Source: Anaerolineaceae bacterium
Lineage (GTDB): Bacteria; Chloroflexota; Anaerolineae; Anaerolineales; Anaerolineaceae
Reading direction: 5' to 3'
DNA length: 64,000 nt
Assembly: GCA_016927865.1 (NCBI GenBank)
Contig: JAFGLU010000101.1
Coordinates: 1 to 64,000 of the forward strand
Shown here: positions 36,689 through 44,741 of the stretch, piece by piece
How the letters are laid out: each line of letters opens with the position of its first letter
Numbering within the stretch: position 1 is the stretch's first letter
Notes under the pieces: model-generated
The model's database searches: none
Told to the model about the DNA's origin: nothing
Seen by the model: the letters and a program-made list of their open reading frames with translations, nothing else
Made by a program: the position numbers and the translations under genes

Positions 36689-37533
36689 CAGTCACTCCAT
36701 TCGTTAGGGGCCAAGAAATCAGGCGTGGATTGGTACAGCGCGCGGATGGCGTCCAAATCCTCTGTCAGAGTCAGCGCGGCGGCGTGGTCGAGCAGGTCGA
36801 GTTCTGTTAGGGTGCGCATCTCAAAGGAGCGCTCCAAGATTCCCCATCCGTCCCAGGGAAGAACCTCAAACTTGTTCAGGGCCAGCAAATCGCGCAGCAG
36901 ATCACCTTCGATGAAGTCCATGCCCTTCATGTCGAAGATGCCGAAGCTGTCGGGGTCGGCTTCACCGCGTCGCGCCATCAGCCAGGCCTCGCCGCCAGTG
37001 ACGAACTGCCCTTTGGGCATGTCCAGCGGGTCGAAGGACAGTTTGAGCGCATCTTGCTGCACGGCGTCCAACTGCGCATCCAGCATCACCCAGCGGGCTT
37101 GCTCGCTGTTCCAATATTCCGCCACCCAGTGATCCTCGTAATGATTGGGAATAAAGTATGTGCCGAATCCGCAGCGCGAACGGGCTGGGATGCCCTTGGC
37201 GCGCAGCATGGAAACGATGGTCAGGGTGAAGTCGCGGCAGTTACCCACCAACCGCTGCTCGGGCGTGCGGGCTTTGCTCATGGGGCGGTTGTCCAGCTCC
37301 AGCAAGCGGGCCAGTTTGTGCTTAACCGGGCGGATGCCCACCTCGCCCTTGCGGGTCTCAGACAACTCCAAGCCGTAGGCCCCGGCCCAAAACACATGGA
37401 CCAGGCACTGCTGCACGGTCTTCACCAGGCTGGGAACATCGGAAGGCAGATCGACAAACAAGCGCCCCAATTCACCAGGGTTGCTCATCGGGGACTGTTC
37501 ACGGTAGTATTCGAGGGGGGACACGGCGTTCAT
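36688..37533 (-). CDS. transglutaminase-like cysteine protease fold protein
   Basis: 281 residues. The papain-like triad is visible: Cys in LVGNCRDFTLTIV, His in EDHWVAEYW and Asp in WVMLDAQLD. SMLRAKGIPARSRCGFGTYF between them is typical of bacterial transglutaminase-like proteins. No signal peptide. These are mostly putative peptidases or amidases; the substrate is unknown. First gene of the operon with GH5 and glnE. Confidence 0.8.
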   Translation of the reverse strand: MNAVSPLEYYREQSPMSNPGELGRLFVDLPSDVPSLVKTVQQCLVHVFWAGAYGLELSETRKGEVGIRPVKHKLARLLELDNRPMSKARTPEQRLVGNCRDFTLTIVSMLRAKGIPARSRCGFGTYFIPNHYEDHWVAEYWNSEQARWVMLDAQLDAVQQDALKLSFDPLDMPKGQFVTGGEAWLMARRGEADPDSFGIFDMKGMDFIEGDLLRDLLALNKFEVLPWDGWGILERSFEMRTLTELDLLDHAAALTLTEDLDAIRALYQSTPDFLAPNEWSD

Positions 37534-37612
37534 CTTTTAATTGTACTCCTATCGACACAAGACATCGGTTGGTTTTGGTGTCTCGAGTCTAGCCCATGCC
37601 CCAAGGGGAGAG

Positions 37613-39583
37613 TCAAGGGCATTTTTGCCCATTCATCCATTCGTCAATTGCAGTTTGTGTAGTGATCTCGTCGCGCAGGTTGCGCCATACCTGGCACACC
37701 AGCGGGCGAATGGCAGTATCGATCTGAATGGCTTGATCGGAGAGGGCCAGGGCGCTGTCAACGTCGCCGGTTTGCGCATAGCCTTTAATAAATACCGTCA
37801 ACTCTGCCGGAGACAACGGGCTCAAGCCATCAGCGCGGGTCTGCTTGTAAATCCGGGTGACTTCCGCCCAATCCCCCTGTTGGGCAGCCAGGCCGGCTTT
37901 GCTAACGGCGTAACACCAACCGTGAACCGGCTCGGGACCCAAGAAGGCCGGTGGCTGCGCGGATTCACCTGGTAAGATTTGTGCCGTGTTGCTCAGCGGC
38001 AGTGCCCCTAGCAGCGTCTCTGGCAAATGCGGCAGGAGTGCGTCCTCGGGGGCTAGAACGCGCAAACAGGTTCCCGGTGTGGCGTAAATCACCACCGTCT
38101 GCGAGGTATTACCCGAGAAAGTAAGGTGCGTAACGGGCGTGTTAGGTTCGTAGCTGGGGAGATGGTTGACGCGGTAAGCCATGTCGAATAGTTTATAACG
38201 CGCGTTCGGGGCGTGATTCTCGGGATCGTAGATCCAATTGAGCAGCCCGGTGAGTGAATTATCGGTCAGGTATTGCGTGGGAGGTTGGTGCGTGATGATG
38301 AGGGTATCTTGTTCCAGTTGCGGCGCGCGCCAGACGAGCTGCCAAAAATAATCGCGGGTAATGTCCCATTCCCGGCGGTAGGTGTTCATCTGCTGGAACT
38401 GAAAACCAACAATGAAGGCAATTAGCACCGCCAGAACGGCGGGAATGTGCCGGGGCTTGACGAACACAGCCACCAGCCCGGCCATTCCCAGGCAAGCCCC
38501 GGCCATGAACGGCAACGTGGTGCGGTCCCAGGAATAGCTCAGGGTGACTTGCAGCCCCGCCGCCCACACCGGGATGCCCCCCGCCAGCATGGCAAACAAC
38601 CCCAGGAGCAGCCCTTTCCGGCCCCAGCCCTCATCGGCTGTAATACTTTCGGCTGGATATCGGCGAGAATCGGCGAAGAAGAACAGCCCCAGGAAAACGA
38701 TGCAGATGGCCAGCAGGGCTAAATAGATCAACAGGGTAACGCCGCCGCGCGGAATTTGGAAAATAATACCCCAGGCGTGCAGGCCGGTGGTGAAAATGTC
38801 GCGGGTCACCTTCCAAATCAAGACGAGCACTTCCCAAGGGTTGGAGCGGAGATCGTTCAGTAGCGTGGGTTGGTAGTAAACCGATTGAAATACCAGGCCG
38901 CGCCAGATGAGATATCCACCATAGAGGAGCAAGTAGGGCAGCCAGTGCAGGGCCAGCTTTTGCCAGCGCCGGGAAGAGTTTTGTCGCCAGATCAAGGCGC
39001 CCAGAATCACCGGGCGCAGCAGCTCCAAACCGGTGAAATATTCGATGCCGAACATGCTCAAACCCGTGACCAGAGAGGCGATCGTATACGATATGAAGGC
39101 GCGCGGTTGCTGGATGGAACGAATCATGAATATGAGCGACACCATCAGTAGGCAGAAGGTGGCAAAATGCAGGCAAAATTCCAGGGGCATGGCCTGCTGC
39201 ATGAAGCCGGGATAGACCGCCAGCAAACATGCCGCCCAGGTGAAAATGCGCTTGCGCTCGGGCCATGTCAGCGCCAGCACCTGGTAGAACAACACCGGCA
39301 TTAACCAGCGCAGCACCAGAAGAAAGGCATGATAGGCCCAGATGGTTTCCTGGAACAAAGGCGTGATCAGCCGGTAGATCCACGGCGCAAAGGGGCGAAA
39401 GCCGCCTAGATAATCGTGGAAGCCTTCCGGGCCGTAACGATGATAGGTGTAAAGAAAAGCCGGGTCATCCCCATACAGGCCCAATTGTGGCAGGACAACG
39501 CTGTAACTGAGCAGAACCAGCGCCAGCAACACACCGTACAGTTGGATTTCGGGTTTTTGGAAGAAGCGAAGGACAGCTTTCAT
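37613..39583 (-). CDS. large polytopic membrane protein with soluble C-terminal domain
   Basis: 656 residues. About 11-12 hydrophobic spans fill the first 400 residues (for example LYGVLLALVLLSYSVVLPQL), in the style of GT-C-like or O-antigen-type membrane proteins but without a recognised catalytic motif. An extracytoplasmic region and a helical, TPR-like end (about 560-650: DWAEVTRIYKQTRADGLS, KGYAQTGDVDSALALSD) follow. No family assigned. A -10 TATAAT lies 11 bases before ATG. Confidence 0.65.
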   Translation of the reverse strand: MKAVLRFFQKPEIQLYGVLLALVLLSYSVVLPQLGLYGDDPAFLYTYHRYGPEGFHDYLGGFRPFAPWIYRLITPLFQETIWAYHAFLLVLRWLMPVLFYQVLALTWPERKRIFTWAACLLAVYPGFMQQAMPLEFCLHFATFCLLMVSLIFMIRSIQQPRAFISYTIASLVTGLSMFGIEYFTGLELLRPVILGALIWRQNSSRRWQKLALHWLPYLLLYGGYLIWRGLVFQSVYYQPTLLNDLRSNPWEVLVLIWKVTRDIFTTGLHAWGIIFQIPRGGVTLLIYLALLAICIVFLGLFFFADSRRYPAESITADEGWGRKGLLLGLFAMLAGGIPVWAAGLQVTLSYSWDRTTLPFMAGACLGMAGLVAVFVKPRHIPAVLAVLIAFIVGFQFQQMNTYRREWDITRDYFWQLVWRAPQLEQDTLIITHQPPTQYLTDNSLTGLLNWIYDPENHAPNARYKLFDMAYRVNHLPSYEPNTPVTHLTFSGNTSQTVVIYATPGTCLRVLAPEDALLPHLPETLLGALPLSNTAQILPGESAQPPAFLGPEPVHGWCYAVSKAGLAAQQGDWAEVTRIYKQTRADGLSPLSPAELTVFIKGYAQTGDVDSALALSDQAIQIDTAIRPLVCQVWRNLRDEITTQTAIDEWMNGQKCP

Positions 39584-39594
39584 AGGCGAGGTGA

Positions 39595-39600
39595 ATTATA
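39595..39600 (-). promoter_or_regulatory. -10 box of membrane protein gene
   Basis: TATAAT on the minus strand, 11 bases from the ATG at 39583, so leaderless or nearly so. Confidence 0.5.
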
Positions 39601-39739
39601 CGGTTATTTGTCACCACCACGCAAGGCCAGGTACTGTTCCTCCTGTAGCGGCGAGGCGAGCTTCAACAAGGAGGCTGACCCAGTCCGTGTAGCCTCGTCG
39701 TTTTTTTTTGGGGGGGAGATGGTGTTCAGCAAGAAGTTG

Positions 39740-40402
39740 TCACCCGCCAATACGGGTAAGAATTTCCACCACCTCGGCGTGGCCCAGCGTTTGGGCCATG
39801 CCCAGTGCGGTACGTCCGTCTTTGGTGCGGGCAGATGCATCGGCGCCGTGATCCAGCAGCAGGCGTACCATTTCAGTCTGGCCGTTGGCAGCCGCGGCTT
39901 GCAGCGGGGTGAAATCTTCGGCCTGGCGGGCATTCACGTCGGCGCCGTGAGCGATGAGGATTTGGGCGACCTTGAAGTGCTGCCCTGCGACCGCGGAATG
40001 AAGCGGCATCACGCGCTGTGGGTTGGTTGAAGGCCGGTTGACCTCTGCGCCGCTCTTCAGCAGTAGTTCAACGATCTCGGTTCGGCCAAAGAAAGCAGCC
40101 AAACCCAACGGCGAAAAGCCGTCTACGGCGGTTCCGTTGACCAGCTCGGGGTTGGTGGCCAGCAAGGCCTTCACCCGCCCGGTGATGCCGATGGCCGTGG
40201 CGGCAAAGATATCGACCTGGGCGCCGTGCTCCAGCAGGAAGCGGATGATGCGCGGCTCGTTGTAATACATGGCGAATAAAACAGCCGAGACCCCTGATGG
40301 GGTGGTGGCGTTCGCCAGAGACGCATCCTCTGCAACCAATGCGCGGATGGCGTCTAAATCGCCGTGCATGATGGCCTGGAATAGCTGTTCCGGTTTGTTC
40401 AT
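39740..40402 (-). CDS. ankyrin-repeat protein
   Basis: 220 residues, almost entirely ankyrin repeats: at least five units of about 33 residues, e.g. SPLGLAAFFGRTEIVELLLKSGAEVN and TPLQAAAANGQTEMVRLLLDHGADAS (shown in part). Ankyrins bind other proteins; the partner is unknown. No signal peptide. ATG at 40402 is supported by AGGAG 6 bases upstream; a frame reaching 40456 starts in the promoter. Confidence 0.85.
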   Translation of the reverse strand: MNKPEQLFQAIMHGDLDAIRALVAEDASLANATTPSGVSAVLFAMYYNEPRIIRFLLEHGAQVDIFAATAIGITGRVKALLATNPELVNGTAVDGFSPLGLAAFFGRTEIVELLLKSGAEVNRPSTNPQRVMPLHSAVAGQHFKVAQILIAHGADVNARQAEDFTPLQAAAANGQTEMVRLLLDHGADASARTKDGRTALGMAQTLGHAEVVEILTRIGG

Positions 40403-40447
40403 GGTTGCTCCTGCCCCCGTATGAAATTGAGACCAAAGCCCGGAATT

Positions 40448-40453
40448 ATTATA
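40448..40453 (-). promoter_or_regulatory. -10 box of ankyrin gene
   Basis: TATAAT on the minus strand, directly adjoining the target-site duplication of M8, i.e. 8 bp from the element end. Confidence 0.65.
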
Positions 40454-40461
40454 CAAGAAAT

Positions 40462-40573
40462 GTTATTGCTCAGTGAGTGGAGAAAGGTCCCGAATATGAT
40501 GTGTTTGTGGGGTGCTTCGCACCCCACAAACACATCATATTCGGACCTCTTTCACCTCTAGCTGAGTATTTAA
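40462..40573. mobile_element. MITE-like palindromic element M8
   Basis: 112 bp from GTTATTGCTCAG to CTGAGTATTTAA. Inner stem 40489-40543 has arms GATGTGTTTGTGGGGTGC and complement. Flanks CAAGAAAT (40454-40461) and CAGGAAAT (40573/4 onward) match at 7 of 8. Confidence 0.8.
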
Positions 40574-40615
40574 CAGGAAATTATGATTGGCGAACCACTG
40601 TCTGTGCGCAGAATC

Positions 40616-40669
40616 GCCTCCATGTTCTGTAAGGGAAATTCATGAATTTCCCTTACAGAACATGGAGGC
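40616..40669. repeat. 54-bp perfect palindrome
   Basis: GCCTCCATGTTCTGTAAGGG continues to a centre at AATTCA|TGAATT and is mirrored exactly; 27 bp each arm, no loop. Not related to the M family in sequence. Confidence 0.9.
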
Positions 40670-40678
40670 CTTTTAATG

Positions 40679-40712
40679 AGTAAGAGCCGGGTACGCCTGC
40701 CCGGCCCTTACT
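40679..40712. repeat. hairpin after the palindrome
   Basis: AGTAAG-A-GCCGGG, 7-base loop, GCCCGGC-CCTTACT style pairing, 10 bp after the 54-bp palindrome. The rest of 40713-40837 shows no gene; a GGAGGAGAAG stretch is not followed by a credible frame. Confidence 0.6.
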
Positions 40713-40837
40713 ATCGGAGGAGAAGAAGAATTGAAAGTCGCCCGTTGAGACTATATTAGCATACCGTTAGCCGCATTACTTGACGCCATAAATACGCCTT
40801 CCCTACGCTTGGCCTACATTGTCTGCTTAGATTTTTA

Positions 40838-40949
40838 GTAACTGCTCAGAGGGTGGAGAAAGTCCCTGAATTTGAGGTGTGTGTGGGGTGCTTCGCACCC
40901 CACACACACCTCAAATTTAGGTTTCTTCCGCCTCTGGCTGAGTAGTTAC
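40838..40949. mobile_element. MITE-like palindromic element M9 (intact)
   Basis: 112 bp, best-preserved copy: GTAACTGCTCAGAGGGTGGA ... CTCTGGCTGAGTAGTTAC. The inner stem has arms GAGGTGTGTGTGGGGTGC and complement. Perfect 8-bp duplication GATTTTTA at 40830-40837 and 40950-40957. Confidence 0.92.
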
Positions 40950-41022
40950 GATTTTTAGTAATTCTCCCACGGCAACTCCATGGCGACGTCACCTTCCTTG
41001 TCGTCCAACCCGGGGGAGGGTT

Positions 41023-41028
41023 TATAAT
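41023..41028 (+). promoter_or_regulatory. -10 box of UbiB-like gene (leaderless)
   Basis: TATAAT ends 6 bases before the ATG at 41035; no ribosome binding site in between. Confidence 0.65.
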
Positions 41029-41034
41029 CCTTTT

Positions 41035-42684
41035 ATGCTTCGCACCCGATACCGCCGAATTCTTTGGTTTTTTGCTCGCGTCTTGCTGAGCCTGTTGTGG
41101 TGGGACATCCTCCTGCCGCACATCGGTTTACGCTCCCTCTCCAACCGCAATCGCCCGGCCCGCATGAAGCGCATCGCCGTGTCCTTTCGCGCCCTGGCAG
41201 TGCAGATGGGTGGCGTGATGATCAAGGTTGGGCAGTTCCTTTCGGCTCGCCTGGACGTTCTCCCGCGCGAAATCACCGACGAACTGTCAGGCTTGCAGGA
41301 CGAGGTTAGCGCCGAACGCTTCGAAGATATTCGCCGGGTGGTGGAGAGTGAGTTCAACCGCCCCCTGGACGAGTTGTTCGCCGAGTTTGACCCCCAACCC
41401 CTGGCCTCCGCCTCCATTGGGCAGGTGCACACAGCCCGTCTGCGCCGCGCTGAAAACCCCGCCGGCGTGGATGTGGTGGTCAAGGTGCAGCGCCCGATGA
41501 TTGAGGCCATTGTCGACGTGGACCTGGCTGCTTTTCGCGTGGTGGCGCGCTGGGTCGATAAGTACCCGCCCATCCGCAAGCGTATGGATATGCCCTCGTT
41601 GATGGAGGAGTTCAGCCGCTCGCTTTTGGAAGAGATTGACTACCTGCGCGAGGGGAAGAACGCCGAGACTTTTGCCGAGAACTTTGCCAATCGTACCGAT
41701 ATTCGTGTTCCACTGGTGTATTGGAGTCACACGTCCCGCCGGGTGCTGTGCCTCGAGCGCATCCGAGCCATCAAGATCACCGATTATGAGGCCATTGATT
41801 CTGCCGGCATCAGCCGGGCCGAAGTGGCTGAGCGTTTGTTTGACACCTATTTGCAGCAGATCTTTGAGGATCGCTTCTTTCATGCCGATCCACACCCCGG
41901 CAACCTGTTTGTGCTGCCCCTGGACAACCCGGACGAACCGGGCGCGTGGCAATTGATCTTCGTGGATTTTGGCATGACCGGCACACTGAATGAAACGATG
42001 CTGAAAGGTCTTACCGAAGTGTTGATTGCCCTCGGCTTGCAAGACGCGGCTCGGTTGGTAAAGGCCTATTCCACCATGCACGTTCTTTTACCCGGAGCCG
42101 ATGTGGAGGCCATTCAAGCAGCCAGCGCGGAGGCTTTTTCACGCTTTTGGGGGCGTACCGCGCCGGAACTGGCCGGCATGGGCCGCGAGGAGATTATGAA
42201 ATGGGCGTCCCAATTTGCCGACATCCTCTATGAACTGCCCTTCCAGGTACCGGAGGATTTTATCCTTCTGTTCCGCTGCGTAGGTATTCTCTCGGGCATT
42301 TGCAGCGGGCTGAACACCGATTTCAACATCTGGACCCAGGTCACACCTTACGCCACGAAGCTGGTTGAGTCTCAACGCAGTGGCGGGGTGGAGATGATCG
42401 TCCGCGAGGCAGGCGATTTGCTGCGCGTGCTGGTCAGCATGCCGCGCCGCGCCGAAAACCTGATCAACCGCCTGGAGCAGGGTAAGTTGTCGGTGCAGAC
42501 TCCAGATTTGGGCCGTCAGGTCGGCCGCCTGGATCGTTCCGTCCGGAGGATGGCGGGGGCAGTGGTTTTTGCCGCTTTCTTCCTGGGAGCGGTTCAATTG
42601 TATGGCGGCGGTTATACCACCCCGGCCTATGTCGCCTTGGGGGCAGCCTTGCTCAGTTTGGCATGGACAGCGTTCAGCCGTTGA
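41035..42684 (+). CDS. ABC1/UbiB-family atypical kinase
   Basis: 549 residues. The family's KxGQ motif is IKVGQFLSARLDVLP (about 63), followed by the Ala-rich loop region PLASASIGQVHTARL, the lysine in VVVKVQRP, the EID motif LEEIDYLREGKNAETF, and FHADPHPGNLF plus VDFGMTG as catalytic and metal-binding parts. Two C-terminal membrane spans follow (AGAVVFAAFFLGAVQL). UbiB-like proteins support isoprenoid-quinone or lipid metabolism as ATPases; the client here is unknown. Element M10 is inserted at the stop codon. Confidence 0.92.
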   Translation: MLRTRYRRILWFFARVLLSLLWWDILLPHIGLRSLSNRNRPARMKRIAVSFRALAVQMGGVMIKVGQFLSARLDVLPREITDELSGLQDEVSAERFEDIRRVVESEFNRPLDELFAEFDPQPLASASIGQVHTARLRRAENPAGVDVVVKVQRPMIEAIVDVDLAAFRVVARWVDKYPPIRKRMDMPSLMEEFSRSLLEEIDYLREGKNAETFAENFANRTDIRVPLVYWSHTSRRVLCLERIRAIKITDYEAIDSAGISRAEVAERLFDTYLQQIFEDRFFHADPHPGNLFVLPLDNPDEPGAWQLIFVDFGMTGTLNETMLKGLTEVLIALGLQDAARLVKAYSTMHVLLPGADVEAIQAASAEAFSRFWGRTAPELAGMGREEIMKWASQFADILYELPFQVPEDFILLFRCVGILSGICSGLNTDFNIWTQVTPYATKLVESQRSGGVEMIVREAGDLLRVLVSMPRRAENLINRLEQGKLSVQTPDLGRQVGRLDRSVRRMAGAVVFAAFFLGAVQLYGGGYTTPAYVALGAALLSLAWTAFSR

Positions 42685-42685
42685 T

Positions 42686-42794
42686 GGTTCATTGTGAATT
42701 GGCGTGGTGAAATCCGCATTTTGAGGTATGAGGGTGGCTTCGCCGCCCTCATACCTCAAAATGCGGAACCTACCCCGGCAGCACCTAGAGAACC
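42686..42794. mobile_element. MITE-like palindromic element M10
   Basis: 109 bp with diverged ends GGTTC / GAACC. Inner stem 42714-42766 has arms CCGCATTTTGAGGTATGAGG and complement. Flanks CCGTTGAT (42678-42685) and ACGTTGAT (42795-42802) match at 7 of 8; the left flank contains the UbiB stop codon. Confidence 0.75.
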
Positions 42795-42815
42795 ACGTTG
42801 ATAGCTGCGGCTTTA

Positions 42816-42843
42816 TTGACAAACTTAATGTAAAATGGATAAT
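42816..42843 (+). promoter_or_regulatory. promoter of the SPFH operon
   Basis: TTGACA (42816-42821), 16-bp spacer, GATAAT (42838-42843). The -35 is outside and the -10 inside element M11. The message leader to the ATG at 42972 would contain the M11 hairpin. Confidence 0.6.
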
Positions 42844-42936
42844 AAATTTAGAGGACCGTATTTGAGGTGTTAGCGGGTGCGAAGCACCCGCTAACACCTC
42901 AAATATGGGGATTATCCTCAATCGCTGGATATTTAC
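42830..42936. repeat. MITE-like palindromic element M11
   Basis: 107 bp; inner stem 42856-42908 with arms GAGGTGTTAGCGGGTGC and complement; right end GGATATTTAC. Flanks do not match well. TA lies beyond the 8 bp on the right. Confidence 0.65.
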
Positions 42937-42971
42937 AAAAATTCTATTCCATTAAAGGCACCCGACGGGAC

Positions 42972-44741
42972 ATGAATCTCGGCGAGCAGAACATCAAACG
43001 CAGGCGTCAGATCATCGCAGCCATTTTTGGCTTCCTTGGTCTGTTGTTCTTCATCATGTTCCGGTGGGAAATTGGTGACGTTTTGGGCATACTCTGGAAC
43101 ATACTGAAAGCCCTCCTAAAACGTCAGGCGATTCCGGCCTTTACGGATGTGCAAAAAGAATCCTGGAACGTCCTCATCGGCTTCACACTTCTGTGGAGTT
43201 ACTTGGGGGTGTTCTTTTTCTGGCTGGCGGCCATCTCCTGGCAAGCGCTCTTGCCGGTGAGCAACCCGAGAGAAATCTACCGCACAGCCTTTCACTTTTT
43301 ACTCCACACGCTTGGATTGCATGGCCCGGCTGTGTTTATTAAGGATGGAAAAATCCTCCAGACCAAGGAAGACACCCGCAAAGGGCCGGGCGTGGTGGTG
43401 GTAGATTTCAATAGCGCCGTGGTGTTGGAGGACGAGGTGCCGCCGCCAGGAGTCCAGCGCGCGATCGATAATATGGGCCACTCAGCACTGCGCTCGTTTG
43501 GCCTGGCAGATCCCATCGAAACACCCGAGGCGAAGGGCCCCGGAATCGTTTTCATCCGCCGGCGCGAGCGCATCCGTGGCGCCGTCGACCTGCGCAAGCA
43601 GTTCAGGCTTCAGCCTAAAGTCACCGCCTATACTCGCGACGGCATTGAAGTCTATGCCAATGTTTGGTCGATCTTCACCATTGGCCAGGACCCCGCTCTT
43701 TCGGCAGTTCAGGTCTGTTATGACGGCGACCCGCGCTCAGAGAATCTGAGAGTGGTGCTATTAGAAGAACTGCCCCCAACCAGCGATCAAACAGAGAAGG
43801 TTTTCCGGGTGAAAGCCCTGGTGGATGAACTGGACCGGGAAGACCGCGCAGAGATTCACCGTTTTGCGCGGGTTGCAGAGCTGTTGGAAAGGCACGAGAC
43901 CGAAGAAAAGAAGCTCAAAGCATACGAAGCGCTGCCCCGTGATCGGGCGGTAAATCGGGATAAGCAGGAGCTGCCTCGATTTGATGCCGAACGAGTCTTT
44001 GCGGCGGTGTTTTCCCAGGCGCGCGCTGATCGTGACCGGGTTCTGCCCTGGGCCGAATTGCCCACGCGGGTGGCCTCTGCGTATTTCCGCGAGATCCTTT
44101 CTCAGGTCAACTATGACGAGCTGTACCGGATTGGAGAAGAGCAGGCTCCCATTACGCGTTACAAAGCTCGCCTGCGTCTGGCCATTCGGAACAACGGGCT
44201 GCTCTCCTACCGGCTGATATATCCCCGGAAAGGGCTCAGTCTGGAGGTAGGCAAGGCTTATAGCGAAAGCGACTTGCGCGTTTCGGATGTAAACCCTTTG
44301 ACCAACTCAAAGATGCTGCGTGACCGGGGCATCCGCGTCATCGCCGCCGGCTTTGGCGATGTGATGCCCGTATCCGAAGCGGTCTACCGTTACCGCCTGG
44401 AAAGCTGGCGAGCCCCCTGGCAGCGCGACACGGAAATGGTTAGCGCGACCAAGGAATTGGAAGCCACTCGCATTCGTGCCAGGGCGCGGGCTGCGGCTCA
44501 ACGCGACCTGGCGGCCAGTATGGGGCGCATCTTTGAAACCTATGAAAACTCTCAGGAAATTCTCGTGCTGCGTATCTTCCAGGCTTTAGAGGGTGTCGCA
44601 TCAGACCCGCGCACGCGCCAGCTTCTGCCCAACAATGCCATCGACATGATGCGCTCGCTTCAGATGTGGGTCATGCCCAACCGGCAAATGGGTACTGGAA
44701 TGATGGGCGGGGACCGGCAGGGTCCAGGAGAAATCGAATGA
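42972..44741 (+). CDS. membrane-anchored SPFH-like protein A
   Basis: 589 residues. Two membrane spans near the N-terminus (about 12-30 and 70-95), then a soluble part. DLRKQFRLQPKVTAYTRDGI at about 205 and VYANVWSIFTIG just after it follow the SPFH/Band-7 strand pattern (flotillin, stomatin, HflK). An inserted acidic helical segment and a C-terminal Ala/Arg/Glu-rich helix (ARARAAAQRDLAASMGRIFE) are also SPFH-like. The tail is Met/Gly-rich (MGTGMMGGDRQGP). SPFH proteins form membrane cages or scaffolds around proteases and other clients. Stop overlaps the next ATG (ATGA). Confidence 0.65.
   Translation: MNLGEQNIKRRRQIIAAIFGFLGLLFFIMFRWEIGDVLGILWNILKALLKRQAIPAFTDVQKESWNVLIGFTLLWSYLGVFFFWLAAISWQALLPVSNPREIYRTAFHFLLHTLGLHGPAVFIKDGKILQTKEDTRKGPGVVVVDFNSAVVLEDEVPPPGVQRAIDNMGHSALRSFGLADPIETPEAKGPGIVFIRRRERIRGAVDLRKQFRLQPKVTAYTRDGIEVYANVWSIFTIGQDPALSAVQVCYDGDPRSENLRVVLLEELPPTSDQTEKVFRVKALVDELDREDRAEIHRFARVAELLERHETEEKKLKAYEALPRDRAVNRDKQELPRFDAERVFAAVFSQARADRDRVLPWAELPTRVASAYFREILSQVNYDELYRIGEEQAPITRYKARLRLAIRNNGLLSYRLIYPRKGLSLEVGKAYSESDLRVSDVNPLTNSKMLRDRGIRVIAAGFGDVMPVSEAVYRYRLESWRAPWQRDTEMVSATKELEATRIRARARAAAQRDLAASMGRIFETYENSQEILVLRIFQALEGVASDPRTRQLLPNNAIDMMRSLQMWVMPNRQMGTGMMGGDRQGPGEIE

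Noticed and set aside
42867-42971. 35-codon extension of SPFH-like protein A
   Set aside because: It starts within the stem of M11; the ATG at 42972 begins a normal basic N-terminus before the first membrane span.
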